Under the pieces are notes generated by a model. It was not told where the DNA came from. It saw nothing but the letters and a program-made list of their open reading frames with translations, and made no database searches. Shown here piece after piece: positions 52,589 through 60,867 of a DNA stretch of 64,000 bases (position 1 is the first letter of the stretch; each line of letters starts with the position of its first letter). This stretch comes from Bacteroidales bacterium (GTDB taxonomy: Bacteria > Bacteroidota > Bacteroidia > Bacteroidales > WCHB1-69). Made by a program: the position numbers and the translations under genes. The DNA lies in assembly GCA_017535665.1 (NCBI GenBank), contig JAFXTS010000015.1, positions 73,462 to 137,461 of the forward strand. The letters run 5' to 3'.

Positions 52589-54733
52589 TTAGGCTTCCAA
52601 AATCTCAAGGATCTTGATGGCGCATTCGCTGATGATGCTACCAGGTCCGAAGATGGCTGCGGCACCGGCTTTATAGAGGAAGTCGTAGTCTTGCGGCGGA
52701 ATCACACCACCCACCACCACGATGATATCCTCGCGGCCGAGTTTCTTGAGTTCCTCAATCACCTGCGGCACCAGCGTTTTGTGGCCGGCGGCGAGGGAGG
52801 AGACACCCATCACATGAACGTCGTTCTCCACAGCCTGCTTGGCGGCTTCTGCTGGAGTTTGGAACAACGGACCCATATCTACATCGAAACCGATGTCGGC
52901 ATAGCCGGTGGCGACCACTTTGGCACCACGGTCGTGGCCGTCCTGGCCCATCTTGGCCACCATGATACGGGGACGGCGTCCCTCTTTCTTGGCGAAAGCG
53001 TCGGCCATAGCACACGCCTTCTTGTAAGAATCGTTGTCTTGCTGTTGTGAACTGTACACGCCTGTAATCAAATTAATTTTCGCTTTATAACGTCCGAATA
53101 CTTTTTCCATTGCGTAGGAAATCTCGCCGAGTGTGGCGCGCTTTTGGGCAGCGTCGATGGAGAGCGCCAGCAGGTTGCCCTTGCCGCTCTTTGCGCACTC
53201 GGTGATGGCCTCGAGGGCGGCCTGAACTTCCTCGTTGTTGCGTTTGGCACGCAGTTCCTGCAAACGCTTGATCTGCGCCTCGCGGACTACGGTGTTATCT
53301 ACCTCGAGGGTTTCAATCGGGTCTTCTTTCTCCAAACGGTATTTGTTAACACCGATGATGCTTTCCATGCCGGAGTCGATGCGGGCCTGTTTGCGGGCAG
53401 CGGCCTCTTCGATGCGCATCTTCGGGATGCCGGTTTCGATAGCTTTGGCCATACCGCCGAGTGATTCCACTTCCTGAATGTGTTTCCAGGCGCGGTGTGC
53501 CAACTCGTTGGTCAGTGTTTCTACATAGTAGGAACCAGCCCACGGGTCCACCACACGGCATATGTTAGTTTCTTCTTGGATGTAAATCTGCGTGTTACGT
53601 GCGATACGAGCGCTGAAATCAGTCGGCAGGGCGATGGCTTCGTCCAAGGCGTTGGTGTGCAGCGACTGGGTGTGACCGAGGGCGGCTCCCATAGCCTCGA
53701 TGCAGGTACGGGCCACATTGTTGAACGGGTCTTGTTCGGTGAGCGACCATCCGGAGGTCTGTGTGTGGGTACGCAAAGCCAATGATTTCGGGTTCTTTGG
53801 GTTGAAGGTGCTCACGATCTTGGCCCAGAGCATACGTGCGGCACGCATCTTGGCAATCTCCATGAAGTGGTTCATGCCCGAGCACCAGAAGAAGGAGAGA
53901 CGCGGTGCGAATGCATCGATGTCCAAGCCAGCTTTCACACCGGTGCGGAGGTAATCCCAACCGTCGGCCAGCGTGTAGGCCATTTCGATATCGGAGGTAG
54001 CACCTGCCTCCTGCATGTGGTAGCCGGAGATGGAGATGCTATTGAATTTCGGCATGTTCTGCGAGGTGAACTCGAAGATGTCGGCGATGATGCGCATGGA
54101 GTGTTCGGGCGGGTAAATGTAGGTGTTACGCACCATGAACTCCTTCAGAATGTCGTTCTGGATAGTTCCCTGCAATTCCTCAAATTTGGCTCCTTGCTCC
54201 AAGGCAGCCACGATGTAGAACGCCAAGATAGGCATCACGGCACCATTCATCGTCATGGAGACGGACATTTTGTTCAACGGAATCTGGTCGAAGAGCACTT
54301 TCATGTCTTCCACCGAGCAGATGCTCACTCCGGCCTTACCCACGTCGCCGAGAACACGCTCGTGGTCAGCATCATAGCCGCGGTGGGTGGCCAAGTCAAA
54401 CGCTACGGAAAGACCTTTCTGACCGGCGGCGATGTTGCGGCGGTAGAAAGCGTTGGACTCTTCAGCAGTCGAGAAACCTGCATATTGGCGGATGGTCCAC
54501 GGACGCATCACGTACATGGTGGAGTAGGGACCACGTAGGAAGGGAGCAATACCGGCAGCATAGTTCAGATGCTCCATGCCTTCTAAATCTTCTTTCCCAT
54601 AAACCGGCTTACATGGAATCTGTTCCGCTGTAAGTCGATTAAAATCAATGTGATTCACTTTTGACCACTCCTGAAAATTCTCGTTACTTTTCGGAGCGGT
54701 TCTGTGAGTGACTTTACTAAAATCAGGACGCAT
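52589..54733 (-). CDS. mutB: Methylmalonyl-CoA mutase, large (catalytic) subunit
   Basis: A 714-residue adenosylcobalamin enzyme interconverting succinyl-CoA and (R)-methylmalonyl-CoA, used for propionate formation or use. The TIM-barrel part has [59 protein letters not shown] and [16 protein letters not shown]. The B12 domain near the C-terminus has DGHDRG, with Asp598, the cobalt-ligand His600 and Gly603, then GVSSLAAGH and [12 protein letters not shown]. The length equals that of E. coli Sbm, which is a homodimer. No gene for a small MutA subunit is adjacent; upstream there is only a promoter and a MerR-type gene. It is the first gene of its operon. Confidence 0.97.
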   Translation of the reverse strand: MRPDFSKVTHRTAPKSNENFQEWSKVNHIDFNRLTAEQIPCKPVYGKEDLEGMEHLNYAAGIAPFLRGPYSTMYVMRPWTIRQYAGFSTAEESNAFYRRNIAAGQKGLSVAFDLATHRGYDADHERVLGDVGKAGVSICSVEDMKVLFDQIPLNKMSVSMTMNGAVMPILAFYIVAALEQGAKFEELQGTIQNDILKEFMVRNTYIYPPEHSMRIIADIFEFTSQNMPKFNSISISGYHMQEAGATSDIEMAYTLADGWDYLRTGVKAGLDIDAFAPRLSFFWCSGMNHFMEIAKMRAARMLWAKIVSTFNPKNPKSLALRTHTQTSGWSLTEQDPFNNVARTCIEAMGAALGHTQSLHTNALDEAIALPTDFSARIARNTQIYIQEETNICRVVDPWAGSYYVETLTNELAHRAWKHIQEVESLGGMAKAIETGIPKMRIEEAAARKQARIDSGMESIIGVNKYRLEKEDPIETLEVDNTVVREAQIKRLQELRAKRNNEEVQAALEAITECAKSGKGNLLALSIDAAQKRATLGEISYAMEKVFGRYKAKINLITGVYSSQQQDNDSYKKACAMADAFAKKEGRRPRIMVAKMGQDGHDRGAKVVATGYADIGFDVDMGPLFQTPAEAAKQAVENDVHVMGVSSLAAGHKTLVPQVIEELKKLGREDIIVVVGGVIPPQDYDFLYKAGAAAIFGPGSIISECAIKILEILEA

Positions 54734-54777
54734 AATTTATTTTGATTTGATATTATTATTCATTTTAAATGAAGCGA

Positions 54778-54785
54778 CAAAAATA
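54778..54785 (-). promoter_or_regulatory. Candidate -7 element (TATTTTTG) for the mutB operon
   Basis: A perfect TAnnTTTG box on the minus strand, 45 bp before the mutB ATG and identical to the boxes before the giant gene and mscS. It indicates that mutB starts its own transcript rather than being read only from the merR side. Confidence 0.6.
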
Positions 54786-54825
54786 CAAAAATGTTAGGAG
54801 TTATTGTAGAAGATTTTTCATTTTT

Positions 54826-55146
54826 TTACAGACTGTCGCGGATAGCGATCAATTTCTCTCTAATTTCCCTCAAAGTGGCCACCGCCTGCGCCTGCGAAGC
54901 GTGCTTTCCGTATGCTCTTTTCAGTTCATCTTTCGCCCCTTGCAACGTATAGCCTTGTATTTTGGTCAGATTGTAAATGATTTGTATAATTTCGATGTCT
55001 TTTGGGGTAAAATACCGGTCTCCCTTTTTGTTCTTGTACGGCTTGATTTGTGTGAACTCTTTTTCCCAATACCTTAGTAATGAGGTGTTCACGTTGAACA
55101 TTTGGGCCGTTTCAGAAATGCTGTAATAGGGTTTGTCGAGTTGCAT
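54826..55146 (-). CDS. MerR-family transcriptional regulator
   Basis: A 106-residue protein consisting of a MerR-type winged helix-turn-helix (about 7-75): YYSISETAQMFNVNTSLLRYWEKEF, then IKPYKNKKGDRYFTPKDIEIIQIIYNL, and a short helical tail. It lacks the Cys residues and effector domain of metal-sensing MerR proteins, so it belongs to the short form common in Bacteroidota. Its target is unknown; the mutB promoter begins about 40 bp downstream of its stop. It is separated by only 4 bp from the secreted-protein gene before it. Confidence 0.9.
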   Translation of the reverse strand: MQLDKPYYSISETAQMFNVNTSLLRYWEKEFTQIKPYKNKKGDRYFTPKDIEIIQIIYNLTKIQGYTLQGAKDELKRAYGKHASQAQAVATLREIREKLIAIRDSL

Positions 55147-55150
55147 AGCT

Positions 55151-55939
55151 CTATTTTTTTGTGATTACTGCCTCTTTTCCATCAAAATTCACCCAATAGG
55201 TTCCTTTGGGGAGGTCTGTCACACTGACCTTTTTCGCCGTACCGCGTTTCAGAAATGTGCCGTTGGCATCGTATAGTTCGTAGTGCGTAACTTCCGTAAA
55301 CTCAATATATTCCTTCACCTTGTCGGTCAGGAGTAAGATTTTGCGGTTGGGGCATTTCAGCTTCACCACTGGCGACGACAGTTCCTGTCCGCCCTCATCG
55401 GTCTGCACAATCCTAAACAGGTTCATCCCGCTGAGCTGCACGGGCAGAAAGTTCTCCGTCAACATATCGGTAGGTTTTCCTAATTTCTTCACTACCACCC
55501 ATTTACCATACAACATCTGCTCTAACTGATAACTGCACGTCGCATCCATCTCCGTCGCTTTCCATTCCAATAGTTTGCTCTTTTTATTATAAACAAACGA
55601 AGGCAACGAAAATTCCGATTCTTTTATCAAACTTTCTTCATTGATAATCAAAGGTTTAGTTTGTGGAAGATGCACAATTTTCACATACACAAAACTGTTC
55701 AGTTCATGCCCCTCTAATGGAATCTCAAACGCATTCGACTCATGACAAAATTCCAACGCCTTTCCATCTACATAAACCTCTTTCACACTGAAAGTGCCAT
55801 TCTCTGATGGATTTAGCACGTAGAGATTTTCACCCGAATATTTTCCCCAAACCGACAATTCTTCGTAGGCATTCGCCTCCTCTTGTCCATAAAGAGTCAC
55901 GGTTAATATTGTAAGAATGAGGGAAAGGATTTTCTTCAT
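55151..55939 (-). CDS. Secreted protein with T9SS-like C-terminal tail
   Basis: A 262-residue protein with a signal peptide (KKILSLILTILTVTLYG, cleavage before QEE). The middle is beta-rich without a recognised enzyme domain. The last ~70 residues (YIEFTEVTHYELYDANGTF, then VTDLPKGTYWVNFDG and a basic end VITKK) resemble a shortened T9SS type A sorting domain, where LPxGTYxVxF is followed by a Lys-rich end. Surface export is therefore possible but less certain than for the giant protein. It sits 6 bp after the dnaX C-terminal part and 4 bp before the merR-like gene. Confidence 0.78.
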   Translation of the reverse strand: MKKILSLILTILTVTLYGQEEANAYEELSVWGKYSGENLYVLNPSENGTFSVKEVYVDGKALEFCHESNAFEIPLEGHELNSFVYVKIVHLPQTKPLIINEESLIKESEFSLPSFVYNKKSKLLEWKATEMDATCSYQLEQMLYGKWVVVKKLGKPTDMLTENFLPVQLSGMNLFRIVQTDEGGQELSSPVVKLKCPNRKILLLTDKVKEYIEFTEVTHYELYDANGTFLKRGTAKKVSVTDLPKGTYWVNFDGKEAVITKK

Positions 55940-55945
55940 GATGAA

Positions 55946-56809
55946 TTAGTTACACGATTGTAGATTAAGGGTTTGCATGAATTCGGCAAAATCAGGATTC
56001 TGATGCTGCAGTTCCTCAATTTTGTCCTTTTCGTCCAAAATATACTTTTTCAGTTCGGTTTTGTCGTCTATTGACACCTCAACGTCGTTGATACTGGGAT
56101 CGAAATGATTGCGAAGATATTGTAGTACAGAGACTTTCTTGATGGAGAAATCATCTACCTGCATCGTGTTCCGCAATTTCAGATACACCACATTGTTTTT
56201 CACCTCCAGCGGGTAGTTCTTCAGCGGTGCCAGAAGGGTAGGGACCTTGCTGAAGACATTGTCCACCATCGCATCCCATTGTTCCTTGAATTTTTCAAAA
56301 TATTTTTCGGGATCATCCACGGGGGATGATGTGGGTGGTTGTGGGGATTCGGTGTCCTGTGTGGGGGTATCGTTTTGTTGTGGTAGAAACGTGTCCTGGC
56401 GCGTCTCTACGGTTGTCGGTTCGGTTTCGGCCGGCGTTGGTTCGGCCGCAACGATGGCGGGTTCGGGTGCCGTCGGGTTCGGTTCGGTTACCGTTGGTTC
56501 GGTGTTTTGTTGTAGAGACGTGCTGCAGCGCGTCTCTACGATTGCAGGTTCGGTTACCGTAGGTGTCGGTCCGGGCGTAACGATTGCGGGTTCTGTTGCG
56601 GTCGGTGTCGGTATGGTTGTCGGTTCCGGCGCAACATTTTTCGGGGCGGGGTCGTGTACCAGATTCCGAATGGACGGACTGGGACTGACGATGGCGTCAG
56701 GTGAGACAAATCCCATTGAGGATTTCACAGGGGTCCGCGTGTCTACGATACCTTGTATCGGTGCGGACAGACTTGGATTTTCAGCACTCCCGTGGTTGCC
56801 TCGCGAATG
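55946..56809 (-). CDS. dnaX: DnaX C-terminal part, in the +1 frame relative to the ATPase part
   Basis: This frame is open from 56809, just after a TAG, to a stop at 55946. It holds a Pro/Thr/Glu-rich linker of about 150 residues and a compact C-terminal domain (EKYFEKFKEQWDAMVDNVFSK... LKNYPLEVKNNVVYLKL... LQYLRNHFDPSIND) that looks like the end of Bacteroidota tau subunits, the part contacting polymerase and helicase. The first possible independent ATG is at 56728. The linker is made largely from three palindromic elements giving repeated (I/T)V(E/D)TR peptides. It is best read as the second part of dnaX, joined by a +1 frameshift, a real 1-bp insertion in the gene, or an assembly error. 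An independent protein starting at 56728 is less likely. Confidence 0.72.
   Translation of the reverse strand, partial: HSRGNHGSAENPSLSAPIQGIVDTRTPVKSSMGFVSPDAIVSPSPSIRNLVHDPAPKNVAPEPTTIPTPTATEPAIVTPGPTPTVTEPAIVETRCSTSLQQNTEPTVTEPNPTAPEPAIVAAEPTPAETEPTTVETRQDTFLPQQNDTPTQDTESPQPPTSSPVDDPEKYFEKFKEQWDAMVDNVFSKVPTLLAPLKNYPLEVKNNVVYLKLRNTMQVDDFSIKKVSVLQYLRNHFDPSINDVEVSIDDKTELKKYILDEKDKIEELQHQNPDFAEFMQTLNLQSCN
56383..56410. repeat. Palindromic element 1 in the dnaX linker
   Basis: 28 bp with arms GTAGAAACG (56383-56391) and CGTCTCTAC (56402-56410), one mismatch. On the minus strand it is translated as part of TVETRQDTFLPQQ. It is a slightly decayed copy of the element at 56512. Confidence 0.7.
56512..56539. 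repeat. Palindromic element 2 in the dnaX linker
   Basis: 28 bp with perfect 9-bp arms GTAGAGACG and CGTCTCTAC around a centre whose GCTGCAGC is itself palindromic, so all but one pair match. It is translated on the minus strand as IVETRCSTSLQQ. Confidence 0.8.
56733..56768. repeat. Palindromic element 3 in the dnaX linker
   Basis: 36 bp with outer arms GTCCGC (56733-56738) and GCGGAC (56763-56768) and inner arms GATAC/GTATC around a 3-base loop, with unequal spacers between them. It contains GTCTAC like the other elements and is translated as IQGIVDTRTP. It lies 16 bp beyond the frame-change window. Confidence 0.7.
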
Positions 56810-57929
56810 CTACCTGTGCGCCTTTCTTCTTTAACCAAATGTAGTTGGCATTGATTTGCATCAGGCAAATTTCCACCAACAGTCGTTTGTTGGTCACCGC
56901 CTTATAGTTGAAATCGCACTTGCTGGTCATTTCCAAAGCTCTCATCAACAATGCTTTATCAGCATTTTGAGCTTGTGCTATGAATTTCTGTTTGATGGTA
57001 TCGGCCACTTCCATCAGTTTCACTGTATTACTGTTTTGTGCCATCAATAGGTTGCGGAAATGGGCGGCAAGTCCGGCGATAAAGTTCTGACCATCAAATC
57101 CTTTCTCCAAAATTTCATCGAAAAGCAGCAGCGGCTTGGTGGTGTCTTCGTCAAACAGGGCATCCACCATTTTGAAGTAGTTGTCCACATCCAGCACGTT
57201 GAGGTTGGTTACTGCCGCCTCGTAGGTGATGTTGCTGCCTGAGAAGCTCACCAACTGGTCGAAGATGGAGAGGGCGTCACGCAGAGCGCCGTCTGCCTTG
57301 GTCGCCACCACGCGCAGTGCTTCTTCCTCTGCTTTAACACCTTCTTTTTCAGCTACATATTGCAGATGTTTCATAATGTCCGTCTCCTTGATGCGCCTAA
57401 AATCATAGACTTGGCAGCGTGAGAGGATGGTCGGGATAATCTTATGTTTTTCGGTGGTAGCCATGATGAACTTGGCGTACGCGGGCGGTTCCTCCAAGGT
57501 CTTGAGGAAGGCGTTGAAGGCCGACTGCGACAGCATGTGAACCTCATCGATGATGTACACCTTGTATTTGGCGCCCACTGGAGCCAAGCGCACCTGCTCA
57601 ACCAGGGCGCGGATGTCCTCCACCGAGTTGTTGGAGGCCGCGTCGAGCTCATACACGTTGAACGAGGCCGATGCGTTGAAGGCCTTGCACGACTCGCACT
57701 CGTTGCACGGCTCGAAGTCGGGCGTGGGGTTGTCGCAGTTGAGGGCCTTGGCGAAGATACGTGCACAGGTGGTTTTGCCCACCCCTCTCGGGCCGCAGAA
57801 CAGGAAGGTCTGCGCCACCTGATGGGTTTTGATGGCGTTCTTCAGCGTCGAGGTGATATGCTCCTGGCCCACCACCGAGTTGAAGGTGGTCGGACGGTAC
57901 TTTCGGGCTGATACGATGAAATTATCCAT
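56781..57929 (-). CDS. dnaX: DNA polymerase III gamma/tau subunit, ATPase part
   Basis: A 382-residue frame with the complete clamp-loader ATPase: SARKYRPTTFNSVVGQEH, Walker A GPRGVGKTT (46-54), a zinc-binding Cys65/75/78/81 set, Walker B with YIIDEVHML (Asp128, Glu129), sensor 1 KFIMATTEKHKI, the SRC arginine-finger motif of LSRCQVYDF, and sensor 2 GALRDALS. The collar domain continues to NYIWLKKKG, after which the frame ends in a TGA at 56781 within a short tail (VAFARQPREC). A tau-type linker and C-terminal domain follow in the +1 frame. The short product alone would resemble the E. coli gamma subunit. It lies 41 bp after pfkA. Confidence 0.95.
   Translation of the reverse strand: MDNFIVSARKYRPTTFNSVVGQEHITSTLKNAIKTHQVAQTFLFCGPRGVGKTTCARIFAKALNCDNPTPDFEPCNECESCKAFNASASFNVYELDAASNNSVEDIRALVEQVRLAPVGAKYKVYIIDEVHMLSQSAFNAFLKTLEEPPAYAKFIMATTEKHKIIPTILSRCQVYDFRRIKETDIMKHLQYVAEKEGVKAEEEALRVVATKADGALRDALSIFDQLVSFSGSNITYEAAVTNLNVLDVDNYFKMVDALFDEDTTKPLLLFDEILEKGFDGQNFIAGLAAHFRNLLMAQNSNTVKLMEVADTIKQKFIAQAQNADKALLMRALEMTSKCDFNYKAVTNKRLLVEICLMQINANYIWLKKKGAQVAFARQPREC
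56784..56809 (-). other. dnaX frame-change window
   Basis: The only stretch where both frames are open: the +1 frame has a TAG at 56812-56810 and the zero frame a TGA at 56783-56781. Any +1 shift, or a spurious or real inserted base, must lie within these 26 bases (runs CC and GGG are present). The -1 frame is open here but stops at a TAG at 56745 and does not reach the C-terminal part. Confidence 0.8.
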
Positions 57930-57970
57930 ATAGTTTTCGATTTTTTTGTTTTGGATGATGAATGAAGGGG

Positions 57971-59071
57971 TTAGTCGCCGAAGGAGATGCCCACACCACG
58001 GGCGGTGCGGACCAAATCGCTGGTGGCGGGTTTCACAAAGTTGGGCGTTTCGAGGGCCTTTTCGAGCGAGACATAGGAGATCTTGGGGTGGTTATAAACC
58101 ACCATGTTCCCGTATTTCTCTTCTTTGATGAGTTCCACGGCCTTCACACCAAATTCGGTGGCCAGCACGCGGTCGTAGGCAATGGGGGTGCCACCGCGCT
58201 GCAGGTGCCCCAGCACATTCACGCGGATGTCGTGCTCGATGCCGATGGCCTCCAGTTCGGCTTTCAGCTTCTCGCCGACGCCGCCCAGTTTGATGTGGCG
58301 GTCGCCGACAGCGGTAGGAGCTACGCCTGTCACCTTGCCGTCCAGCGACTTAGCGCCTTCTGCGATCACGATGTTGCAGAAGCCGTAGTTGTTCTGGTAG
58401 CGCGAGGCAATCTTGTTGGCGATGATACGCGGGTCGTAGGGGATTTCGGGGATGATGCACACCTCGGCGCCACCTGCGATGGCGGTATTCAGGGCAATCC
58501 AGCCCGCGTCGCGCCCCATCACCTCCATGATGAACACGCGGTTGTGGCTCGAAGCGGTGGTCACCAGCTTGTCGAAAGCCTCCGTGGCAATCTCCACTGC
58601 GGTTTGGAAACCGAAGGTGAAGTCGGTACACGACAGGTCGTTGTCGATGGTTTTCGGCACGCCCACCACATTGAAGCCCATCTTGGCGAGTTGCAGGGAG
58701 ATACGTTGTGAGCCGTCGCCGCCGATGTTGATGATGGCATCGAAGCCCATCTCGTCGAAACGCTGTTTCATCAGTTGTGAGCGGTCTTCTATCACCCATG
58801 AACCGTCGGGCTGGCGCACAGGAAAGTGGAATGGGCCGCCTCGGTTAGTGGTCTTGATGATGGTGCCGCCCTGAATGTGGATGCCGGCCACGTCGCTCTC
58901 GGTCAGTCGGCGGATATCCACCGTGTCGCGGAGGATGCCGTTGAATGACTCCACGCAGCCATATACCTTCATGTCAGGCTCTTGCGCTGCACGTTTCACG
59001 ATGCCGCGTATCACAGCGTTCAAACCCGGACAGTCGCCGCCGCCGGTGGCTACTAAAATTTTCTTCCCCAT
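57971..59071 (-). CDS. pfkA: 6-phosphofructokinase
   Basis: A 366-residue phosphofructokinase, phosphorylating fructose 6-phosphate. Visible motifs: TGGGDCPGLNAVIRG at the start (nucleotide site), INIGGDGSQ (117-121 GGDGS), GVPKTIDNDL with the catalytic Asp (139-145), MGRDAGWIAL, PEIPYDP, and VLGHLQRGGTPIAYDR. The donor-specificity positions are Gly in GGDGS, as in ATP enzymes, and Lys in PKTIDND, as in pyrophosphate enzymes; this mixed signature occurs in enzymes known to use ATP, so ATP is favoured but not certain. It is longer than the ~320-residue E. coli PfkA. It lies 2 bp after mscS and before dnaX in one operon. Confidence 0.95.
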   Translation of the reverse strand: MGKKILVATGGGDCPGLNAVIRGIVKRAAQEPDMKVYGCVESFNGILRDTVDIRRLTESDVAGIHIQGGTIIKTTNRGGPFHFPVRQPDGSWVIEDRSQLMKQRFDEMGFDAIINIGGDGSQRISLQLAKMGFNVVGVPKTIDNDLSCTDFTFGFQTAVEIATEAFDKLVTTASSHNRVFIMEVMGRDAGWIALNTAIAGGAEVCIIPEIPYDPRIIANKIASRYQNNYGFCNIVIAEGAKSLDGKVTGVAPTAVGDRHIKLGGVGEKLKAELEAIGIEHDIRVNVLGHLQRGGTPIAYDRVLATEFGVKAVELIKEEKYGNMVVYNHPKISYVSLEKALETPNFVKPATSDLVRTARGVGISFGD

Positions 59072-59073
59072 AG

Positions 59074-59910
59074 TTATTTGTTGTTAATGTGAACCGTCAT
59101 CTGACTGAACGGTATCTCAATGTTATTCTTGCCTAAAGTCTCGTAAGTGTCTTGCTGCAAGGCGGCCAAGATGGTGAGGTAGTCTTCCGATTTCACCCAC
59201 GCCCGTACTTGCAGGTCAACAGAACTGTTGCCCAAGCCCGTTACAATCACGCTGGGTTCGTTGCCTTCGTCCTGCATGATGAGCGGGTATTTTTTCGTCA
59301 TCTCCACCAGCACTTCGCGAGCTTTGTTCACATCTTCGCCGTAGGCGATGCCCACGTTCACCTCTACGCGGCGTTTACCGCTACGGGTATAGTTGGTTAC
59401 TGTGTTGGTGGCCAATTGTGTGTTGGGAACAATCACGATTTTGTTGTCCAATGTTCGTAAGATGGTGTTGAAGATCTGGATTTCCTGCACCGTGCCGGAG
59501 AGTCCGCCCTGTTCGATGAAATCGCCCACCTTGAAGGGCTTCAGTATCAGTATGATAACACCGCCAGCAAAATTCTGCAGGGTGCCTTGTAGTGCCATAC
59601 CGACCGCCAAACCGGCAGCACCCAAGATGGCAATGAAGGAGGTCATCTGGATGCCCAACATCTCCGCTACAGCGATGATGAGTAAGGTCTTCAGTACAAT
59701 GTCGATGACAGAGTGCAAAAACGATTGGAGAGACTTGTCGAATTTCTTTCTCTCAAAAATTTTGTGCAGAAACCCGGTGAACCACTTGATGAGTTTCCAT
59801 CCGATGAACAGGAAAAGTAAAGAGTAGAGCAACTTGGGGACGTACTGGAACAGCACCCCCGTGCAGAATTCTCTCAAGCCTTCAAACAGTTGTAATCCTT
59901 CTTCTTTCAT
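59074..59910 (-). CDS. MscS-family mechanosensitive channel
   Basis: A 278-residue small-conductance mechanosensitive channel that opens on membrane tension and releases solutes on hypo-osmotic shock. There are three membrane segments: about 22-40, 66-88 and the pore helix 91-125 with the Gly/Ala-rich pattern ILGAAGLAVGMALQGTLQNFAGGVII, then LKPFKVGDFIEQGGLSGTVQEI, the conserved beta domain entry, and IVPNTQLATNTVTNYT. The C-terminal alpha/beta domain is complete. The length is near that of E. coli MscS (286). First gene of the minus-strand operon mscS-pfkA-dnaX. Confidence 0.95.
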   Translation of the reverse strand: MKEEGLQLFEGLREFCTGVLFQYVPKLLYSLLFLFIGWKLIKWFTGFLHKIFERKKFDKSLQSFLHSVIDIVLKTLLIIAVAEMLGIQMTSFIAILGAAGLAVGMALQGTLQNFAGGVIILILKPFKVGDFIEQGGLSGTVQEIQIFNTILRTLDNKIVIVPNTQLATNTVTNYTRSGKRRVEVNVGIAYGEDVNKAREVLVEMTKKYPLIMQDEGNEPSVIVTGLGNSSVDLQVRAWVKSEDYLTILAALQQDTYETLGKNNIEIPFSQMTVHINNK

Positions 59911-59964
59911 TTTCTAATCTTAACCAATTGATTTTTAGAGTGATTTATTTTTTACGAAAGTATG

Positions 59965-59972
59965 CAAAAATA
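59965..59972 (-). promoter_or_regulatory. Candidate -7 element (TATTTTTG) for the mscS operon
   Basis: A perfect TAnnTTTG box followed by CAT on the minus strand, 55 bp before the mscS start. It is divergent from the box at 60045 in the same 160-bp intergenic region. Confidence 0.62.
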
Positions 59973-60044
59973 CACTATTTTTTTCGATTTTTCGTGGCCT
60001 TCCTTAAATTTTATTTATAGAGTTTATTTTTCAATAAAAACCCG

Positions 60045-60052
60045 TACCTTTG
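60045..60052 (+). promoter_or_regulatory. Candidate -7 element (TACCTTTG) for the outer-membrane protein/waaA/priA group
   Basis: A perfect TAnnTTTG box followed by CAA. The ATG is 18 bp beyond, so the leader would be only about 10 bases. A T-rich TTTATTTTT lies about 14 bp upstream. Confidence 0.65.
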
Positions 60053-60070
60053 CAACCGATTTTTTATGAA

Positions 60071-60859
60071 ATGAAAAAGATTGTACTGATTATCGGATTA
60101 CTTTTGGCTTTCACCCACTTCAGCGCTTATGCCCAGCGGGGATCTGACGTTGAATTGCGTGCTGGGGAGGTGGATTCTACCACCCATTTTGTTTGGGTCA
60201 GTCCCAGTTTTGCCTATCAATGGCCGTTCGGTTCTTTGAAAGAGACTTTCAAATCGAACATGAATTTTGGTGTTGATCTCACATACAAAACCAACAAAAA
60301 TTGGACTATCAGCTTGGATTTCAACTATCTTTTTGGTTCTAAGTTGCGTAATCAGGCTGCGGTAGTAGGTGATGACATGCTCACCTCCAATGGCGACCTT
60401 ATTGATGGCAATGGTCTCAAGGCCACCATCTATTTCGAGGGGCGTTACTGGAACCTCAGTGCCGGTGTGGGAAAAATCATCCCTGTAAGCCGTTGGCGCA
60501 ATTCGGGTATCTGGCTGAAACTCAACGCCGGGTATTTTGAGCACAAAATCCGTATCAACGACCCAGATGATCAGATTCCACAACTCGCCGATCCCTATAG
60601 AAAATGCTACGATCAACGCTGTAGTGGCTTCTGTCTCACGCAGTTCGTGGGATATCTCTTCATGCAGAAAAGGCGCGTGTGCAGCTTTTATGCCGGCTTT
60701 GAAGTCTCCGAAATCTGGAGCAAAAGCAGCCGCGACTTCAGCATCGTGTTGGGCGGGAAAGACGAAACCAAGAAGTTCAGTGTACTCATCGGCCCCAAGG
60801 TCGGCTGGGTGATTCCGCTTTACGAAAAACGTAAAATCTTTACCCTCTACCGCTATTAA
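60071..60859 (+). CDS. Outer-membrane beta-barrel protein, unknown function
   Basis: The start is at ATG 60071, giving a signal peptide (KKIVLIIGLLLAFTHFSAYA, cleavage before QR). An in-frame TTG at 60050 overlaps the promoter and is rejected. The 262-residue product reads as amphipathic strands typical of small outer-membrane barrels (HFVWVSPSFAYQWPFGSL, NWTISLDFNYLFGSKL, TIYFEGRYWNLSAGVGKI, IWLKLNAGYFEHKI) and ends in a strand with a Tyr (FTLYRY). There are two close Cys residues (CYDQRC). A role in the envelope is likely given the waaA neighbour 8 bp downstream; the function is unknown. Confidence 0.85.
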   Translation: MKKIVLIIGLLLAFTHFSAYAQRGSDVELRAGEVDSTTHFVWVSPSFAYQWPFGSLKETFKSNMNFGVDLTYKTNKNWTISLDFNYLFGSKLRNQAAVVGDDMLTSNGDLIDGNGLKATIYFEGRYWNLSAGVGKIIPVSRWRNSGIWLKLNAGYFEHKIRINDPDDQIPQLADPYRKCYDQRCSGFCLTQFVGYLFMQKRRVCSFYAGFEVSEIWSKSSRDFSIVLGGKDETKKFSVLIGPKVGWVIPLYEKRKIFTLYRY

Positions 60860-60867
60860 TCCGCGAC

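Noticed and set aside
52589..54733. Isobutyryl-CoA mutase or other acyl-CoA mutase instead of MutB
   Set aside because: The single chain holds both the TIM barrel and the B12 domain and matches MutB motifs throughout; isobutyryl-CoA mutase normally has a separate or differently fused B12 subunit.
56781..56830. Programmed -1 frameshift in dnaX at the A-rich AAGAAGAAAGG, as in E. coli
   Set aside because: The -1 frame ends at a TAG at 56745; the C-terminal part is in the +1 frame.
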